Assembly: GCA_024691145.1 (NCBI GenBank)
Contig: JAILNW010000224.1
Span: 1-15,477, forward strand
Source of the DNA: Lachnospiraceae bacterium
GTDB lineage: Bacteria; Bacillota; Clostridia; Lachnospirales; Lachnospiraceae
DNA: 15,477 nt
Direction: 5' to 3'
In this document: positions 1 through 7,170 of the stretch, piece after piece
How the letters are laid out: each line of letters starts with the position of its first letter
How positions within the stretch are numbered: the stretch's first letter is position 1
The notes under the pieces: model-generated
What the model was told of the DNA's origin: nothing
The model's input: only the letters and a program-made list of their open reading frames with translations
The model's database searches: none
Made by a program: the position numbers and the translations under genes

Positions 1-49
1 CATTTTCATTGGTTAATTCGCTCATAATAAAAAAAATTAAAAAAAAATA

Positions 50-78
50 TTTACATTTTCCTCATAAACAATTAAAAT
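50..78 (+). promoter_or_regulatory. Sigma-A type promoter of the purEMND operon
   Basis: The -35 is TTTACA at 50-55 and the -10 is TAAAAT at 73-78, separated by exactly 17 bp. Each hexamer matches consensus at 5 of 6 positions. An almost pure A/T block at 26-49, with two runs of A, sits directly upstream of the -35 like an UP element. Transcription would start near 85, leaving a leader of about 85 nt before purE. I see no match to a purine riboswitch or a PurBox here. Confidence 0.7.
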
Positions 79-109
79 AGTATAAGTGAGTATTATGATT
101 TTTTATATG

Positions 110-136
110 ATAAGAAATTAATCCAAAATTTCTTAT
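110..136 (+). promoter_or_regulatory. Leader hairpin upstream of purE
   Basis: A perfect 10-bp inverted repeat, 110-119 pairing with 127-136 (ATAAGAAATT / AATTTCTTAT) around a 7-nt loop, lies in the purE leader. No T-tract follows, so it is not an intrinsic terminator. Only one pair is G-C, so stability is modest. It could be a protein-binding operator, an mRNA-stabilising element or chance in AT-rich DNA. Confidence 0.35.
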
Positions 137-168
137 ATAACTTTTATATAAATGGAAAGAGGGATATC

Positions 169-687
169 ATGGCTAAAGTAGGAATATTAATGGGAAGCGA
201 TTCGGATCTTCCTATCATGAGCAAGGCAGCAGAGACTCTTGAAAAGTTTGGTATTGATTATGAGATGACTATAATCTCAGCACACAGAATGCCAGACATA
301 TTTGTTGACTATGCAAAAACTGCACAGGATAAAGGAATAAAGGTTATCATTGCAGGAGCAGGAGGAGCAGCACACCTTCCAGGTATGACAGCAGCTTTGT
401 TTTCACTGCCAGTAATTGGAGTACCAATTATGACAAGCGGACTTGGCGGAGTTGATTCATTATATTCTATAGTACAGATGCCTTCTGGAATACCAGTTGC
501 AACTGTTGCTATTAACGGCGCAACTAATGCAGCTATACTTGCAGCTAAGATACTTGCCGTAAGTGATGAAGAGTTACAGAAAAAACTTAAGGATTTTTCT
601 GCTGAACAAAAAGATGGAGTTTCAGCGAAAGCTAAGAAACTTGATGATATAGGTTATAAAGAGTATATTGCTCAGATGAAAAAATAA
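169..687 (+). CDS. purE: PurE, N5-carboxyaminoimidazole ribonucleotide mutase (class I)
   Basis: This 172-residue cytoplasmic enzyme moves the carboxyl group of N5-CAIR to carbon 4, giving CAIR in de novo purine synthesis. The length and motifs fit bacterial class I PurE: GSDSD at residues 9-13, SAHR at 37-40 (the family's catalytic His region) and AGAGGAAHLPGM at 62-73. The start is supported by a GGAAAGAGGG ribosome-binding site at 154-163, five bases before the ATG. It is the first gene of the purine operon; purM follows after 15 nt. Class I enzymes normally need PurK to supply N5-CAIR, and no purK is in this window, so it is either elsewhere in the genome or bypassed. The family call is firm; only the PurK partner is uncertain. 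Confidence 0.97.
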   Translation: MAKVGILMGSDSDLPIMSKAAETLEKFGIDYEMTIISAHRMPDIFVDYAKTAQDKGIKVIIAGAGGAAHLPGMTAALFSLPVIGVPIMTSGLGGVDSLYSIVQMPSGIPVATVAINGATNAAILAAKILAVSDEELQKKLKDFSAEQKDGVSAKAKKLDDIGYKEYIAQMKK

Positions 688-689
688 TT

Positions 690-695
690 GGAGGT
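690..695 (+). promoter_or_regulatory. Ribosome-binding site that fixes the purM start
   Basis: GGAGGT is followed by 7 nt and then the ATG at 703. The reading frame is open from a TTG at 688, but that codon overlaps the Shine-Dalgarno itself, so the extra five residues it would add are not real. Confidence 0.8.
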
Positions 696-702
696 AACAA
701 TA

Positions 703-1728
703 ATGGATTACAAAAAAGCAGGCGTAGATATCGAAGCTGGTTATAAGGCTGTAAGCTTGATGAAGGAGCATATTAAGAATACTATGAGACCAGAAGTACT
801 TGGTGGAATAGGCGGATTTTCAGGTGCATTTTCATTAAATGGCTTTAAAGGTATGGAGGAGCCAACTTTAGTTTCAGGTACAGATGGTGTTGGAACAAAA
901 CTTAAACTTGCTTTTCTTTTAGATAAGCATGATACAGTAGGTATTGACTGTGTTGCTATGTGTGTTAACGATATAGCATGTGCAGGAGGAGAACCATTAT
1001 TTTTCCTTGATTATATAGCATGTGGAAAGAACGAACCTGAAAAGATAGCAACTATAGTTAAGGGTGTTGCTGATGGATGTATGCAGGCAGGAGCAGCACT
1101 TATAGGTGGAGAGACTGCTGAGATGCCAGGTTTCTATCCAATAGATGAATATGACCTTGCAGGATTTGCAGTAGGTATTGTAGATAAGAAAAATCTTATA
1201 GATGGTTCAACTATAAAAGCAGGTGATACTATTGTAGGTATTGCATCATCTGGTATACATAGTAATGGTTATTCCCTTGTAAGAAAGGTATTCAGCATGA
1301 ATACAGAATCTCTTAATACTTACTTTGAGTCATTAGGAGGAACACTTGGAGAAAAACTTATAACACCAACTAAGATTTATGTAAAAGCATTAAAGTCTGT
1401 TAAGAACAGCGGTGTTACAATTAAAGGATGCAGCCATATTACTGGCGGTGGCTTCTATGAGAATGTTCCTAGAATGTTACCAGAAGGAGTAAGAGCTGTG
1501 GTTAATAAGAACAGTTATGTTGTTCCACCAATTTTTGATATGCTTTCAAAAGATGGTGATATTAAAGAAGATATGATGTATAACACTTACAACATGGGTA
1601 TTGGTATGATGCTTGCTGTTGATAAGAATGATGTAGATAAGACTATGGAAGCAATTAAGGCAGCAGGTGAGACACCTTATGTTATCGGTGAGATTATAAG
1701 CGGTGACAAGGGTATAGACATAAGATAA
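703..1728 (+). CDS. purM: PurM, phosphoribosylformylglycinamidine cyclo-ligase (AIR synthetase)
   Basis: This 341-residue enzyme closes the imidazole ring of FGAM using ATP to make AIR, and acts in the cytoplasm, usually as a dimer. Family signatures are in order: GTDGVGTK at residues 59-66, the DCVAMCVNDI stretch at 82-91, GGETAEMPG at 135-143 in the ATP-binding half, and a C-terminal AIRS_C-type half including GCSHITGGG at 242-250. The length matches the family. The ATG at 703 is chosen because GGAGGT lies 7 nt upstream. It lies 15 nt after purE, and 86 nt before purN, a gap that contains a strong hairpin. Nothing is missing or broken. Co-transcription with purE is inferred from spacing and lack of a terminator. 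Confidence 0.97.
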   Translation: MDYKKAGVDIEAGYKAVSLMKEHIKNTMRPEVLGGIGGFSGAFSLNGFKGMEEPTLVSGTDGVGTKLKLAFLLDKHDTVGIDCVAMCVNDIACAGGEPLFFLDYIACGKNEPEKIATIVKGVADGCMQAGAALIGGETAEMPGFYPIDEYDLAGFAVGIVDKKNLIDGSTIKAGDTIVGIASSGIHSNGYSLVRKVFSMNTESLNTYFESLGGTLGEKLITPTKIYVKALKSVKNSGVTIKGCSHITGGGFYENVPRMLPEGVRAVVNKNSYVVPPIFDMLSKDGDIKEDMMYNTYNMGIGMMLAVDKNDVDKTMEAIKAAGETPYVIGEIISGDKGIDIR

Positions 1729-1750
1729 TTATTAGATATTGTTGATGATA

Positions 1751-1780
1751 ACCCTGTGGAGTTTTATTACTCTGCAGGGT
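1751..1780 (+). other. Strong intercistronic hairpin between purM and purN
   Basis: 1751-1762 pairs along its whole length with 1769-1780 (12 bp, two of them G-U) around a 6-nt loop. The sequence after the stem is ATTCGTG, not a T-tract, so it does not look like an intrinsic terminator. Within an operon such a stem-loop may stabilise the upstream mRNA, mark a processing site or act as a partial attenuator. The structure is seen; its role is inferred. Confidence 0.6.
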
Positions 1781-1814
1781 ATTCGTGTTAAAAAAGCAGT
1801 CGGAGGACAATTAT

Positions 1815-2441
1815 ATGTTAAAGATAGCAGTATTAGTTTCTGGAGGAGGAACTAACCTTCAGGCTATTATTGATAAGATTAAAAGCAAAGTTATAACAGA
1901 TACTTCCATTGAGGTTGTAATAAGCAATAAACCTGATGCTTATGCTCTTACAAGGGCAAAGGACAATGGCATAGAAGGAATTTGCGTATCACCTAAGGAT
2001 TATGCAACAAGAGAAGAGTTTAATAAGGCTCTTGTGGATACTATTGACAGCTTTAAGGTTGATCTTGTGGTACTTGCAGGATATCTTGTTATATTGCCGG
2101 AACTCCTAATAAATAAATATGAGAACAGAATTATTAATATTCATCCTTCACTTATACCTTCATTTTGTGGAATGGGCTTTTATGGCCTGAAGGTACATGA
2201 GGAAGTTTTAAAAAGAGGCTGCAAAGTAACAGGAGCAACAGTTCACTTTGTTGATAAGGGAGCAGATACGGGTCCTATTATTATGCAGAAGGCAGTATAT
2301 ATTAAGAATGGCGACACTCCAGAGGTTCTGCAAAAGAGAGTTATGGAAGAAGCAGAGTGGAATATTATGCCACAGGTTATTAATCTTATAGCACATAACA
2401 AAGTAAAAGTTGTTGACAACATTGCAATTGTTGAAGAATAA
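1815..2441 (+). CDS. purN: PurN, phosphoribosylglycinamide (GAR) formyltransferase
   Basis: This 208-residue cytoplasmic enzyme transfers a formyl group from 10-formyl-tetrahydrofolate to GAR. The N-terminal phosphate-binding motif SGGGTN is at residues 9-14. The catalytic N-x-H is N108 and H110 in NIHPSLIPSF, and the catalytic Asp is D151 in ADTGP, by alignment to E. coli N106, H108 and D144. The length fits the family. The start is ATG 1815, with CGGAGG at 1801-1806 eight bases upstream; the frame stays open upstream to a GTG at 1785, but that would place the Shine-Dalgarno inside the coding sequence. purD follows after 15 nt. The stretch after the catalytic His reads CGMGFYG rather than the E. 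coli-like PGLHT. Confidence 0.96.
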   Translation: MLKIAVLVSGGGTNLQAIIDKIKSKVITDTSIEVVISNKPDAYALTRAKDNGIEGICVSPKDYATREEFNKALVDTIDSFKVDLVVLAGYLVILPELLINKYENRIINIHPSLIPSFCGMGFYGLKVHEEVLKRGCKVTGATVHFVDKGADTGPIIMQKAVYIKNGDTPEVLQKRVMEEAEWNIMPQVINLIAHNKVKVVDNIAIVEE

Positions 2442-2456
2442 AGGAAGGTATATATC

Positions 2457-3728
2457 ATGAAAGTTTTAATAGTTGGAAGTGGCGGAAGAGAACATGCTAT
2501 AGCTACAAAGGTTTCACAAAGCAGCAAAGTTGATAAGATTTACTGTGCACCAGGTAATGCTGGAATTGGACAGATAGCAGAGTGTGTTAATATTGGTGCA
2601 ATGGAATTTGATAAGTTAGCAGATTTTGCACAGGATAATAATATAGATTTAACAGTAGTAGGTATGGATGATCCATTAGTTGGCGGAATCGTTGATGTAT
2701 TTGAAAAGAGAGGTCTAAGAGTATTTGGTCCTAGAGCCAATGCAGCTATACTCGAGGGCTCAAAGGCATTTTCAAAGGAATTAATGAAAAAGTACAACAT
2801 TCCAACAGCAGCATATGAGACATTCACATCTGCAGAGGATGCAATTAAATATCTCGAGACAGCAAAGATGCCTATAGTTTTAAAGGCTGACGGACTTGCT
2901 CTTGGAAAGGGTGTTCTTATTTGCAACACTTTAGAAGAGGCTAAGGCCGGAGTTAAGACTATTATGCTTGACAAGCAGTTTGGTTCAGCAGGAGACAAGC
3001 TCGTTATAGAAGAGTTTATGACAGGAAGAGAAGTTTCTGTTCTTTGCTTCTGTGACGGAACTACAATAAAGGCCATGACATCTGCTCAGGATCACAAGAG
3101 AGCAAAAGATGGTGACCAGGGACTTAACACAGGAGGAATGGGAACATTTTCACCAAGTCCATTCTATAATGATGAGATTAAAGCATTCTGCGAAGAGAAG
3201 ATATTAAAGCCAAGTATTGCAGCCATGAAGTCTGAAGGAAGAGATTTTAAAGGTGTTATGTTCTTAGGTCTTATGCTTACTGCAGATGGTCCTAAAGTTC
3301 TTGAGTATAATGCAAGATTTGGAGATCCAGAGGCTCAGGTTGTACTTGTAAGAATGAAGAATGACATAATCGATGTATTTGAGGCATGCATAGATGGAAC
3401 ACTTGATAAGATCGATCTTCAGTTTGAAGATAATGCAGCAGTATGTGTTGTATTAGCTTCTGGCGGATATCCTGAAAAGTATGATAAGGGCTATGAGATT
3501 ACAGGACTTGAGAACTTTGAAGGAAAGACAGGTTACTACTGCTTCCATGCTGGAACAGCACTTAAAGATGGCAAGATAGTAACTAACGGAGGAAGAGTTT
3601 TGGGAATAACTGCAATCGGAGATAACTTAAAAGATGCAAGAAAGAATGCATATGAAGCAACAAAGTTAGTTAACTTTGAGAAAAAGTATATGCGAAACGA
3701 TATAGGAAAAGCAATAGATGAGATCTAA
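2457..3728 (+). CDS. purD: PurD, phosphoribosylamine-glycine ligase (GAR synthetase)
   Basis: This 423-residue ATP-grasp ligase joins glycine to 5-phosphoribosylamine, the second step of purine synthesis. Visible landmarks are the N-terminal GSGGREHA at residues 7-14, GPRANAAILEGSK at 91-103, the ATP-grasp lysine region VLKADGLALGKG at 141-152, DHKRAKDGDQGLNTGGMG at 212-229, and the metal-binding EYNARFGDPE at 283-292. Length and domain order (N, ATP-grasp, C) are normal. An AAGGAAGG ribosome-binding site at 2441-2448 lies 8 nt before the ATG. It is the last gene of the operon and is followed by a long hairpin. The pathway order does not match the gene order, which is common in purine operons. 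Confidence 0.97.
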   Translation: MKVLIVGSGGREHAIATKVSQSSKVDKIYCAPGNAGIGQIAECVNIGAMEFDKLADFAQDNNIDLTVVGMDDPLVGGIVDVFEKRGLRVFGPRANAAILEGSKAFSKELMKKYNIPTAAYETFTSAEDAIKYLETAKMPIVLKADGLALGKGVLICNTLEEAKAGVKTIMLDKQFGSAGDKLVIEEFMTGREVSVLCFCDGTTIKAMTSAQDHKRAKDGDQGLNTGGMGTFSPSPFYNDEIKAFCEEKILKPSIAAMKSEGRDFKGVMFLGLMLTADGPKVLEYNARFGDPEAQVVLVRMKNDIIDVFEACIDGTLDKIDLQFEDNAAVCVVLASGGYPEKYDKGYEITGLENFEGKTGYYCFHAGTALKDGKIVTNGGRVLGITAIGDNLKDARKNAYEATKLVNFEKKYMRNDIGKAIDEI

Positions 3729-3740
3729 TAAGAATTAGAA

Positions 3741-3816
3741 GTTACTGTACGCAGTTGGCAAAATAAAGAATTTTATTTTGTCAGACTGCGAAATGTAACC
3801 TGTTTGAAACTTTTTT
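3741..3816 (+). terminator. Long hairpin after purD, probable but atypical terminator
   Basis: 3750-3767 pairs with 3772-3790 over 18 bp, with one G-U pair, one bulged G at 3784 and a 4-nt loop (3768-3771). GTTAC at 3741-3745 can also pair with GTAAC at 3795-3799 as an outer stem. The first real T-run (six T at 3811-3816) lies 20 nt after the main stem, so this is not a textbook intrinsic terminator. Its place at the end of the operon supports termination or 3'-end stabilisation. Confidence 0.55.
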
Positions 3817-3858
3817 ATAGGAAATTAGTCACAAATTCAACAAATTATTAGTAATTTA

Positions 3859-3867
3859 TGGTAAAAT
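3859..3867 (+). promoter_or_regulatory. Extended -10 promoter candidate for the SH3/glucosaminidase gene
   Basis: TGG-TAAAAT at 3859-3867 is an extended -10 element. No good -35 is seen at 16-18 bp; the nearest resemblance (TTCAAC at 3836-3841) is 20 bp away. If used, the transcript starts near 3875 and has a leader of about 275 nt. Confidence 0.4.
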
Positions 3868-3874
3868 AAGTATA

Positions 3875-4150
3875 TAGATTTGTTACTTATGTCGAAATAA
3901 TTATCGACTAGTTGTTTGGATTGATTATGATAATAGGTTTGTTGTAAGGAGGATGATATTTTTGTAAGAGAGTTTTGGGGAATATTTTTATAAGGGATTA
4001 ACACATTTGAGGGCATGAGGAACGGGACATAATCAATAGGGGTAGATTATTTTATTGAGAAGAATATAAAATTTAACATAGATTGTGAACATATTTTATG
4101 TCGAAGGGGAACGTAACATTTATACTGCGATCATGGAAGGAGCTGATTTT
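3875..4150 (+). other. Long untranslated leader upstream of the SH3/glucosaminidase gene
   Basis: The 422 bases between purD and the next gene hold the purD hairpin, a candidate promoter and then this leader, in which I find no convincing gene. It contains a small hairpin (GTCGA 3891-3895 with TCGAC 3904-3908), an isolated AAGGAGG at 3947-3952 followed only by a frame of four codons, alternative small stems around 4030-4058 (ATAATC with GATTAT, or TCAATA with TATTGA), and a 5-bp stem at 4089-4101 (ACATA / TATGT). GGAAGGAG at 4135-4142 is the ribosome-binding site for the ATG at 4151. I looked for a c-di-AMP (ydaO) or c-di-GMP riboswitch signature and did not find one. The length suggests a regulatory RNA, but this is inference. 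Confidence 0.4.
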
Positions 4151-7045
4151 ATGAGGAAAAACAGTAGACTTGTTAGGTTTTTTTCGTTTATATTTGCATT
4201 AATTTTTACTATATCGGCAGAGACATGTTTTTTTGAGGGTTTTACCCCTACTGCATATGCAGCTACATCAGGAAAGGTAACTGCAACATTACTTAATGTA
4301 AGAACAGGGGCAGGTACAAAGTATTCCATATTAAGAAGTGGTTCTACTCTTGTAAGACTGCCAAAGAATACAACTGTAACCATTAACAGTGAAAAATCGG
4401 GATGGTATTATATATCATTTTCATACAATGGAAAGAATTTAAAGGGCTATGCAAGCAAGTCATATATAACAAAGACTACTGCAAAGACAACAAGCACAAC
4501 AACAAGTTTAGCAGGTACGAAGGGATATGTAACAGCTTCGAGTCTTAATGTAAGAACCGGGGCATCTACTTCAAGTGCCATTATGAAGTATAATTCAGCA
4601 TATGTAAGGCTGAAAAAGGGCGTTGTGGTTGATATCATAAGTAAAACAAACTCATGGTATTATGCGTCATTTAATTATAGTGGAACGGTGCTTAAGGGAT
4701 ATTTGTCATCATCATATGTTTCTTTGACAAAACCTAATACAGCAACACCGACACCAGCACCAACAGTTAAACCAACTGTAGCACCGACAGTTAAACCAAC
4801 AGTAACACCAACATTGGCACCAACACCAGTACCAGTTGTGGTTCCAGAACTTAATGGTGATATTATGGGTGAGACAACAGCAGATGCACTTAATGTAAGA
4901 ACTGGTGAAGGCACAACATATGCTATATTAAAGCAGGGAGCAACATTAGTTAAGCTTGTTAAAGGAACTAAGGTTGTAATAAAAGGCAGCAATGGCGGAT
5001 GGTACAATATAAAGTTTGTGTTTAATAATGAGATATTAGAAGGTTATGCTACAAGCGAATACATAAAGATTACAAAAGGAGCACTTCCTACGATAGCTCC
5101 AACACCAACACCAGCATCAGCACCAGCGCCAGTTATAAATCCTGTGGTTGTAGAGGTAACAAAGGCACCAGTTGAGGATATTACAGCAGCTACAGAGGCA
5201 CCTAAGGAAACTAAGGTTGATGGAGATTCGGCTAACAGCCTTGGAAAGGTAATAGCTGATACAAGTCTTAATGTAAGAACAGGAGCAGGAACATCATTTG
5301 ATATATTATCATATAATAATCAATATATAAGACTTGCTTATGGAACAAGCGTTAAGATTGAAAAAGAAGAAAATGGCTGGATGTACATTTCATTCAACTA
5401 TGATGATAAAGTACTTCAGGGTTATGTATCTGCAACATATGTTGAAAAAGTAACTGATGAGAAGGTTGCTGAAGTTGCAACTAATATTCCTGAGAATAAA
5501 GCATCACAGGAACCTGAGGTTAATAATGAGATTCTTGGTAATGTTACAGCAACTGTACTTAATGTAAGAACGGGAGCAGGAACATCATATGAGATGCTTA
5601 AGTATGATGATCAGTATGTGAGATTATCAACAGGAGCAACAGTAAGAATTGTAGAGAAACTTAGCGGATGGTATAAAGTAGAGTTCTCTTATAATAATAA
5701 AACACTTACAGGATATGTATGTGCTGATTATGTTAAGATAGCTGAAAATGTTGAAAAAGATGAGGCATTTGAAGCAAAACTTAACGAACAGGGCTTTCCT
5801 GAAAGTTATAAAGTATTATTAAGACAATTACATAAATCACATCCTAATTGGGAATTCAGAGCATTTAATACAGGTCTTGATTGGGATACGGTTATTGCAA
5901 AAGAAGGCGCAGTAGGTATTAATCTTATACCTAACAGTAAGAATATAGCATGGAAGTCTTTGGACAAAGGAGCATACAGTTATGCTACAGATACATTTGT
6001 TCCATATGACGGATCTTCATGGGTAACGGCATCAAAACCAGTCGTTGCATATTACATGGATCCACGTAACTTCCTTTATGATTCAACAATATTTGAATTT
6101 GAATTGTTATCATATCATGAAGGATATCAGACAAAGTCAGGTGTAGAGGCAATTCTTAAAAACACAGCAATGTTTAATAAAGAGGTGCCAGTGGTAGACA
6201 TTAATACTAATACACAGACAACAATGTTATATTCAGATATATTTATGGCGGCAGCTAAATATTCAGGTGTCAGCCCATATCACCTTGCTTCAAGAGTTAA
6301 GCAGGAAGTAGTTACATCAAAAACAACACTTAGTAACAGTGTAAGCGGAACAGTTGAAGGTTTTGAAGGATATTACAATTATTATAATATTGGTGCTTAC
6401 AACAGCACGGTATCATTAGGAGCAATTAAGAATGGTCTTAATTATGCAAAGAATGGAACAAGCAGTGCAAGTACTAATGCATCATATCTTATACCTTGGA
6501 CAGATCCATACAGAGCCATTGTAGGTGGAGCGAAGTTTATTTCTGCAAGTTACATAGGAAGAGGTCAGAATACAATATACCTTGAGAAGTTTAATGTAAC
6601 AAACAGATCTACATATAATCATCAGTATATGTCAAATGTTCAGGCTGCCTGGTCAGAATCAGTAAAGGTAGCTGAAGCATACAGACAGATTGATAATTAT
6701 GATGAACTTCCAATTGTATTCTCAATTCCGGTATACAAGAATATGCCACAAAGTGCATGTTCATTACCAGCAGATGCAAAGAACCCTAACAATTGGTTAA
6801 AGTCATTAAGTGTAACTGATTATGCATTATCACCTGCGTTTGATGTTAATAAGAATCAGGAGTATAGCATAGTAGTTGGTTCTGATGTTACTTCAATTAA
6901 TATTGCAGCTACTGCAGTAAGTTCATACGCAAAGGTAAGCGGAACAGGAGCTGTAAGCATTGCACCAGGCAATAATAAGATTGAAGTTTCAGTAACTGCC
7001 CAGAATGGTGATGTTAGAAAGTATGTTATAAATGTTATCCGTTAA
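4151..7045 (+). CDS. Secreted cell-wall hydrolase: five SH3b repeats, glucosaminidase-like domain, cadherin-like domain
   Basis: This 964-residue exported protein probably cleaves peptidoglycan glycan strands. Residues 1-37 form a signal peptide with a likely cut after AYA. Five SH3b repeats lie near residues 41-107, 125-191, 240-305, 365-431 and 463-528; each starts G-x-V/T-T-A and carries LNVRTG and a GW/SW..GY core. Pro/Thr-rich linkers separate repeats 2/3 and 3/4. Residues about 549-845 resemble the LytD/Atl-type glucosaminidase: E719 in RVKQEVV fits the catalytic Glu, and YNIGAY plus GGAKFI follow as in that family. Residues 882-964 form a cadherin-like beta-sandwich domain (PF12733-like). 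The ATG at 4151 has GGAAGGAG 8 nt upstream; the open frame back to 4085 lacks such a site. It stands alone between a long leader and a terminator. Substrate bond and activity are inferred. Confidence 0.88.
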   Translation: MRKNSRLVRFFSFIFALIFTISAETCFFEGFTPTAYAATSGKVTATLLNVRTGAGTKYSILRSGSTLVRLPKNTTVTINSEKSGWYYISFSYNGKNLKGYASKSYITKTTAKTTSTTTSLAGTKGYVTASSLNVRTGASTSSAIMKYNSAYVRLKKGVVVDIISKTNSWYYASFNYSGTVLKGYLSSSYVSLTKPNTATPTPAPTVKPTVAPTVKPTVTPTLAPTPVPVVVPELNGDIMGETTADALNVRTGEGTTYAILKQGATLVKLVKGTKVVIKGSNGGWYNIKFVFNNEILEGYATSEYIKITKGALPTIAPTPTPASAPAPVINPVVVEVTKAPVEDITAATEAPKETKVDGDSANSLGKVIADTSLNVRTGAGTSFDILSYNNQYIRLAYGTSVKIEKEENGWMYISFNYDDKVLQGYVSATYVEKVTDEKVAEVATNIPENKASQEPEVNNEILGNVTATVLNVRTGAGTSYEMLKYDDQYVRLSTGATVRIVEKLSGWYKVEFSYNNKTLTGYVCADYVKIAENVEKDEAFEAKLNEQGFPESYKVLLRQLHKSHPNWEFRAFNTGLDWDTVIAKEGAVGINLIPNSKNIAWKSLDKGAYSYATDTFVPYDGSSWVTASKPVVAYYMDPRNFLYDSTIFEFELLSYHEGYQTKSGVEAILKNTAMFNKEVPVVDINTNTQTTMLYSDIFMAAAKYSGVSPYHLASRVKQEVVTSKTTLSNSVSGTVEGFEGYYNYYNIGAYNSTVSLGAIKNGLNYAKNGTSSASTNASYLIPWTDPYRAIVGGAKFISASYIGRGQNTIYLEKFNVTNRSTYNHQYMSNVQAAWSESVKVAEAYRQIDNYDELPIVFSIPVYKNMPQSACSLPADAKNPNNWLKSLSVTDYALSPAFDVNKNQEYSIVVGSDVTSINIAATAVSSYAKVSGTGAVSIAPGNNKIEVSVTAQNGDVRKYVINVIR
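4292..5571 (+). repeat. Five SH3b-coding repeats sharing an exact 14-mer
   Basis: CTTAATGTAAGAAC, encoding the start of LNVRT, occurs unchanged at 4292-4305, 4544-4557, 4889-4902, 5267-5280 and 5558-5571. Leu, Asn, Val and Arg all have synonymous choices, yet the same codons are used each time, which suggests recent duplication or gene conversion between repeats. Spacing is irregular (about 250-380 bp) because the linkers differ in length. Confidence 0.85.
4758..4805 (+). repeat. Tandem 24-bp repeat in the Pro/Thr-rich linker
   Basis: Two adjacent 24-bp units, 4758-4781 and 4782-4805, differ at 3 positions and each encodes APTVKPTV. They lie between SH3b repeats 2 and 3. The repeat is in frame, so copy-number change would alter linker length without breaking the gene. 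Confidence 0.75.
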
Positions 7046-7058
7046 AGATAAAAGATTT

Positions 7059-7094
7059 GTGCCATCTGCAAAATGTAGGTGGCACTATATTTTT
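7059..7094 (+). terminator. Intrinsic terminator after the glucosaminidase gene
   Basis: 7059-7069 pairs with 7075-7085 (11 bp, including two G-U pairs) around a 5-nt loop, followed by TATATTTTT. It begins 13 nt after the stop codon. Confidence 0.82.
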
Positions 7095-7105
7095 AATTAC
7101 AGTAA

Positions 7106-7134
7106 TTGACATTTGTTGGTATATGTGTTAAAAA
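7106..7134 (+). promoter_or_regulatory. Sigma-A type promoter of the cohesin-protein/gntR/clpC unit
   Basis: A perfect -35 TTGACA at 7106-7111 is separated by 17 bp from TAAAAA at 7129-7134, which is preceded by TGT (extended -10). Transcription would start near 7141, downstream of the in-frame ATG at 7135, which supports the ATG at 7171 as the true start. Confidence 0.72.
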
Positions 7135-7170
7135 ATGTATAGATATATTTATAGAAATGAGGAAAATAGT

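Noticed and set aside
1..25. Possible start of a divergent minus-strand gene (ATG at 25 reading M-S-E-L-T-N-E-N)
   Set aside because: Only eight codons are in the window and the nearest GAGG on that strand is about 30 nt away; not enough to call a gene.
85..168. Guanine, PRPP or other purine riboswitch, or PurBox, upstream of purE
   Set aside because: The leader is short, AT-rich and lacks the conserved cores; only a simple hairpin is visible.
4121..4126. TATACT as a -10 close to the glucosaminidase start
   Set aside because: No -35 at a workable distance, and the start site would fall at the ribosome-binding site.
3875..4150. ydaO (c-di-AMP) or c-di-GMP riboswitch in the glucosaminidase leader
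   Set aside because: Some G-rich stretches look suggestive, but the conserved cores of these motifs are not present in the right order.
4085..4150. Upstream GTG start for the glucosaminidase protein
   Set aside because: It would place 22 polar residues ahead of a normal signal peptide and would include the Shine-Dalgarno in the coding sequence.
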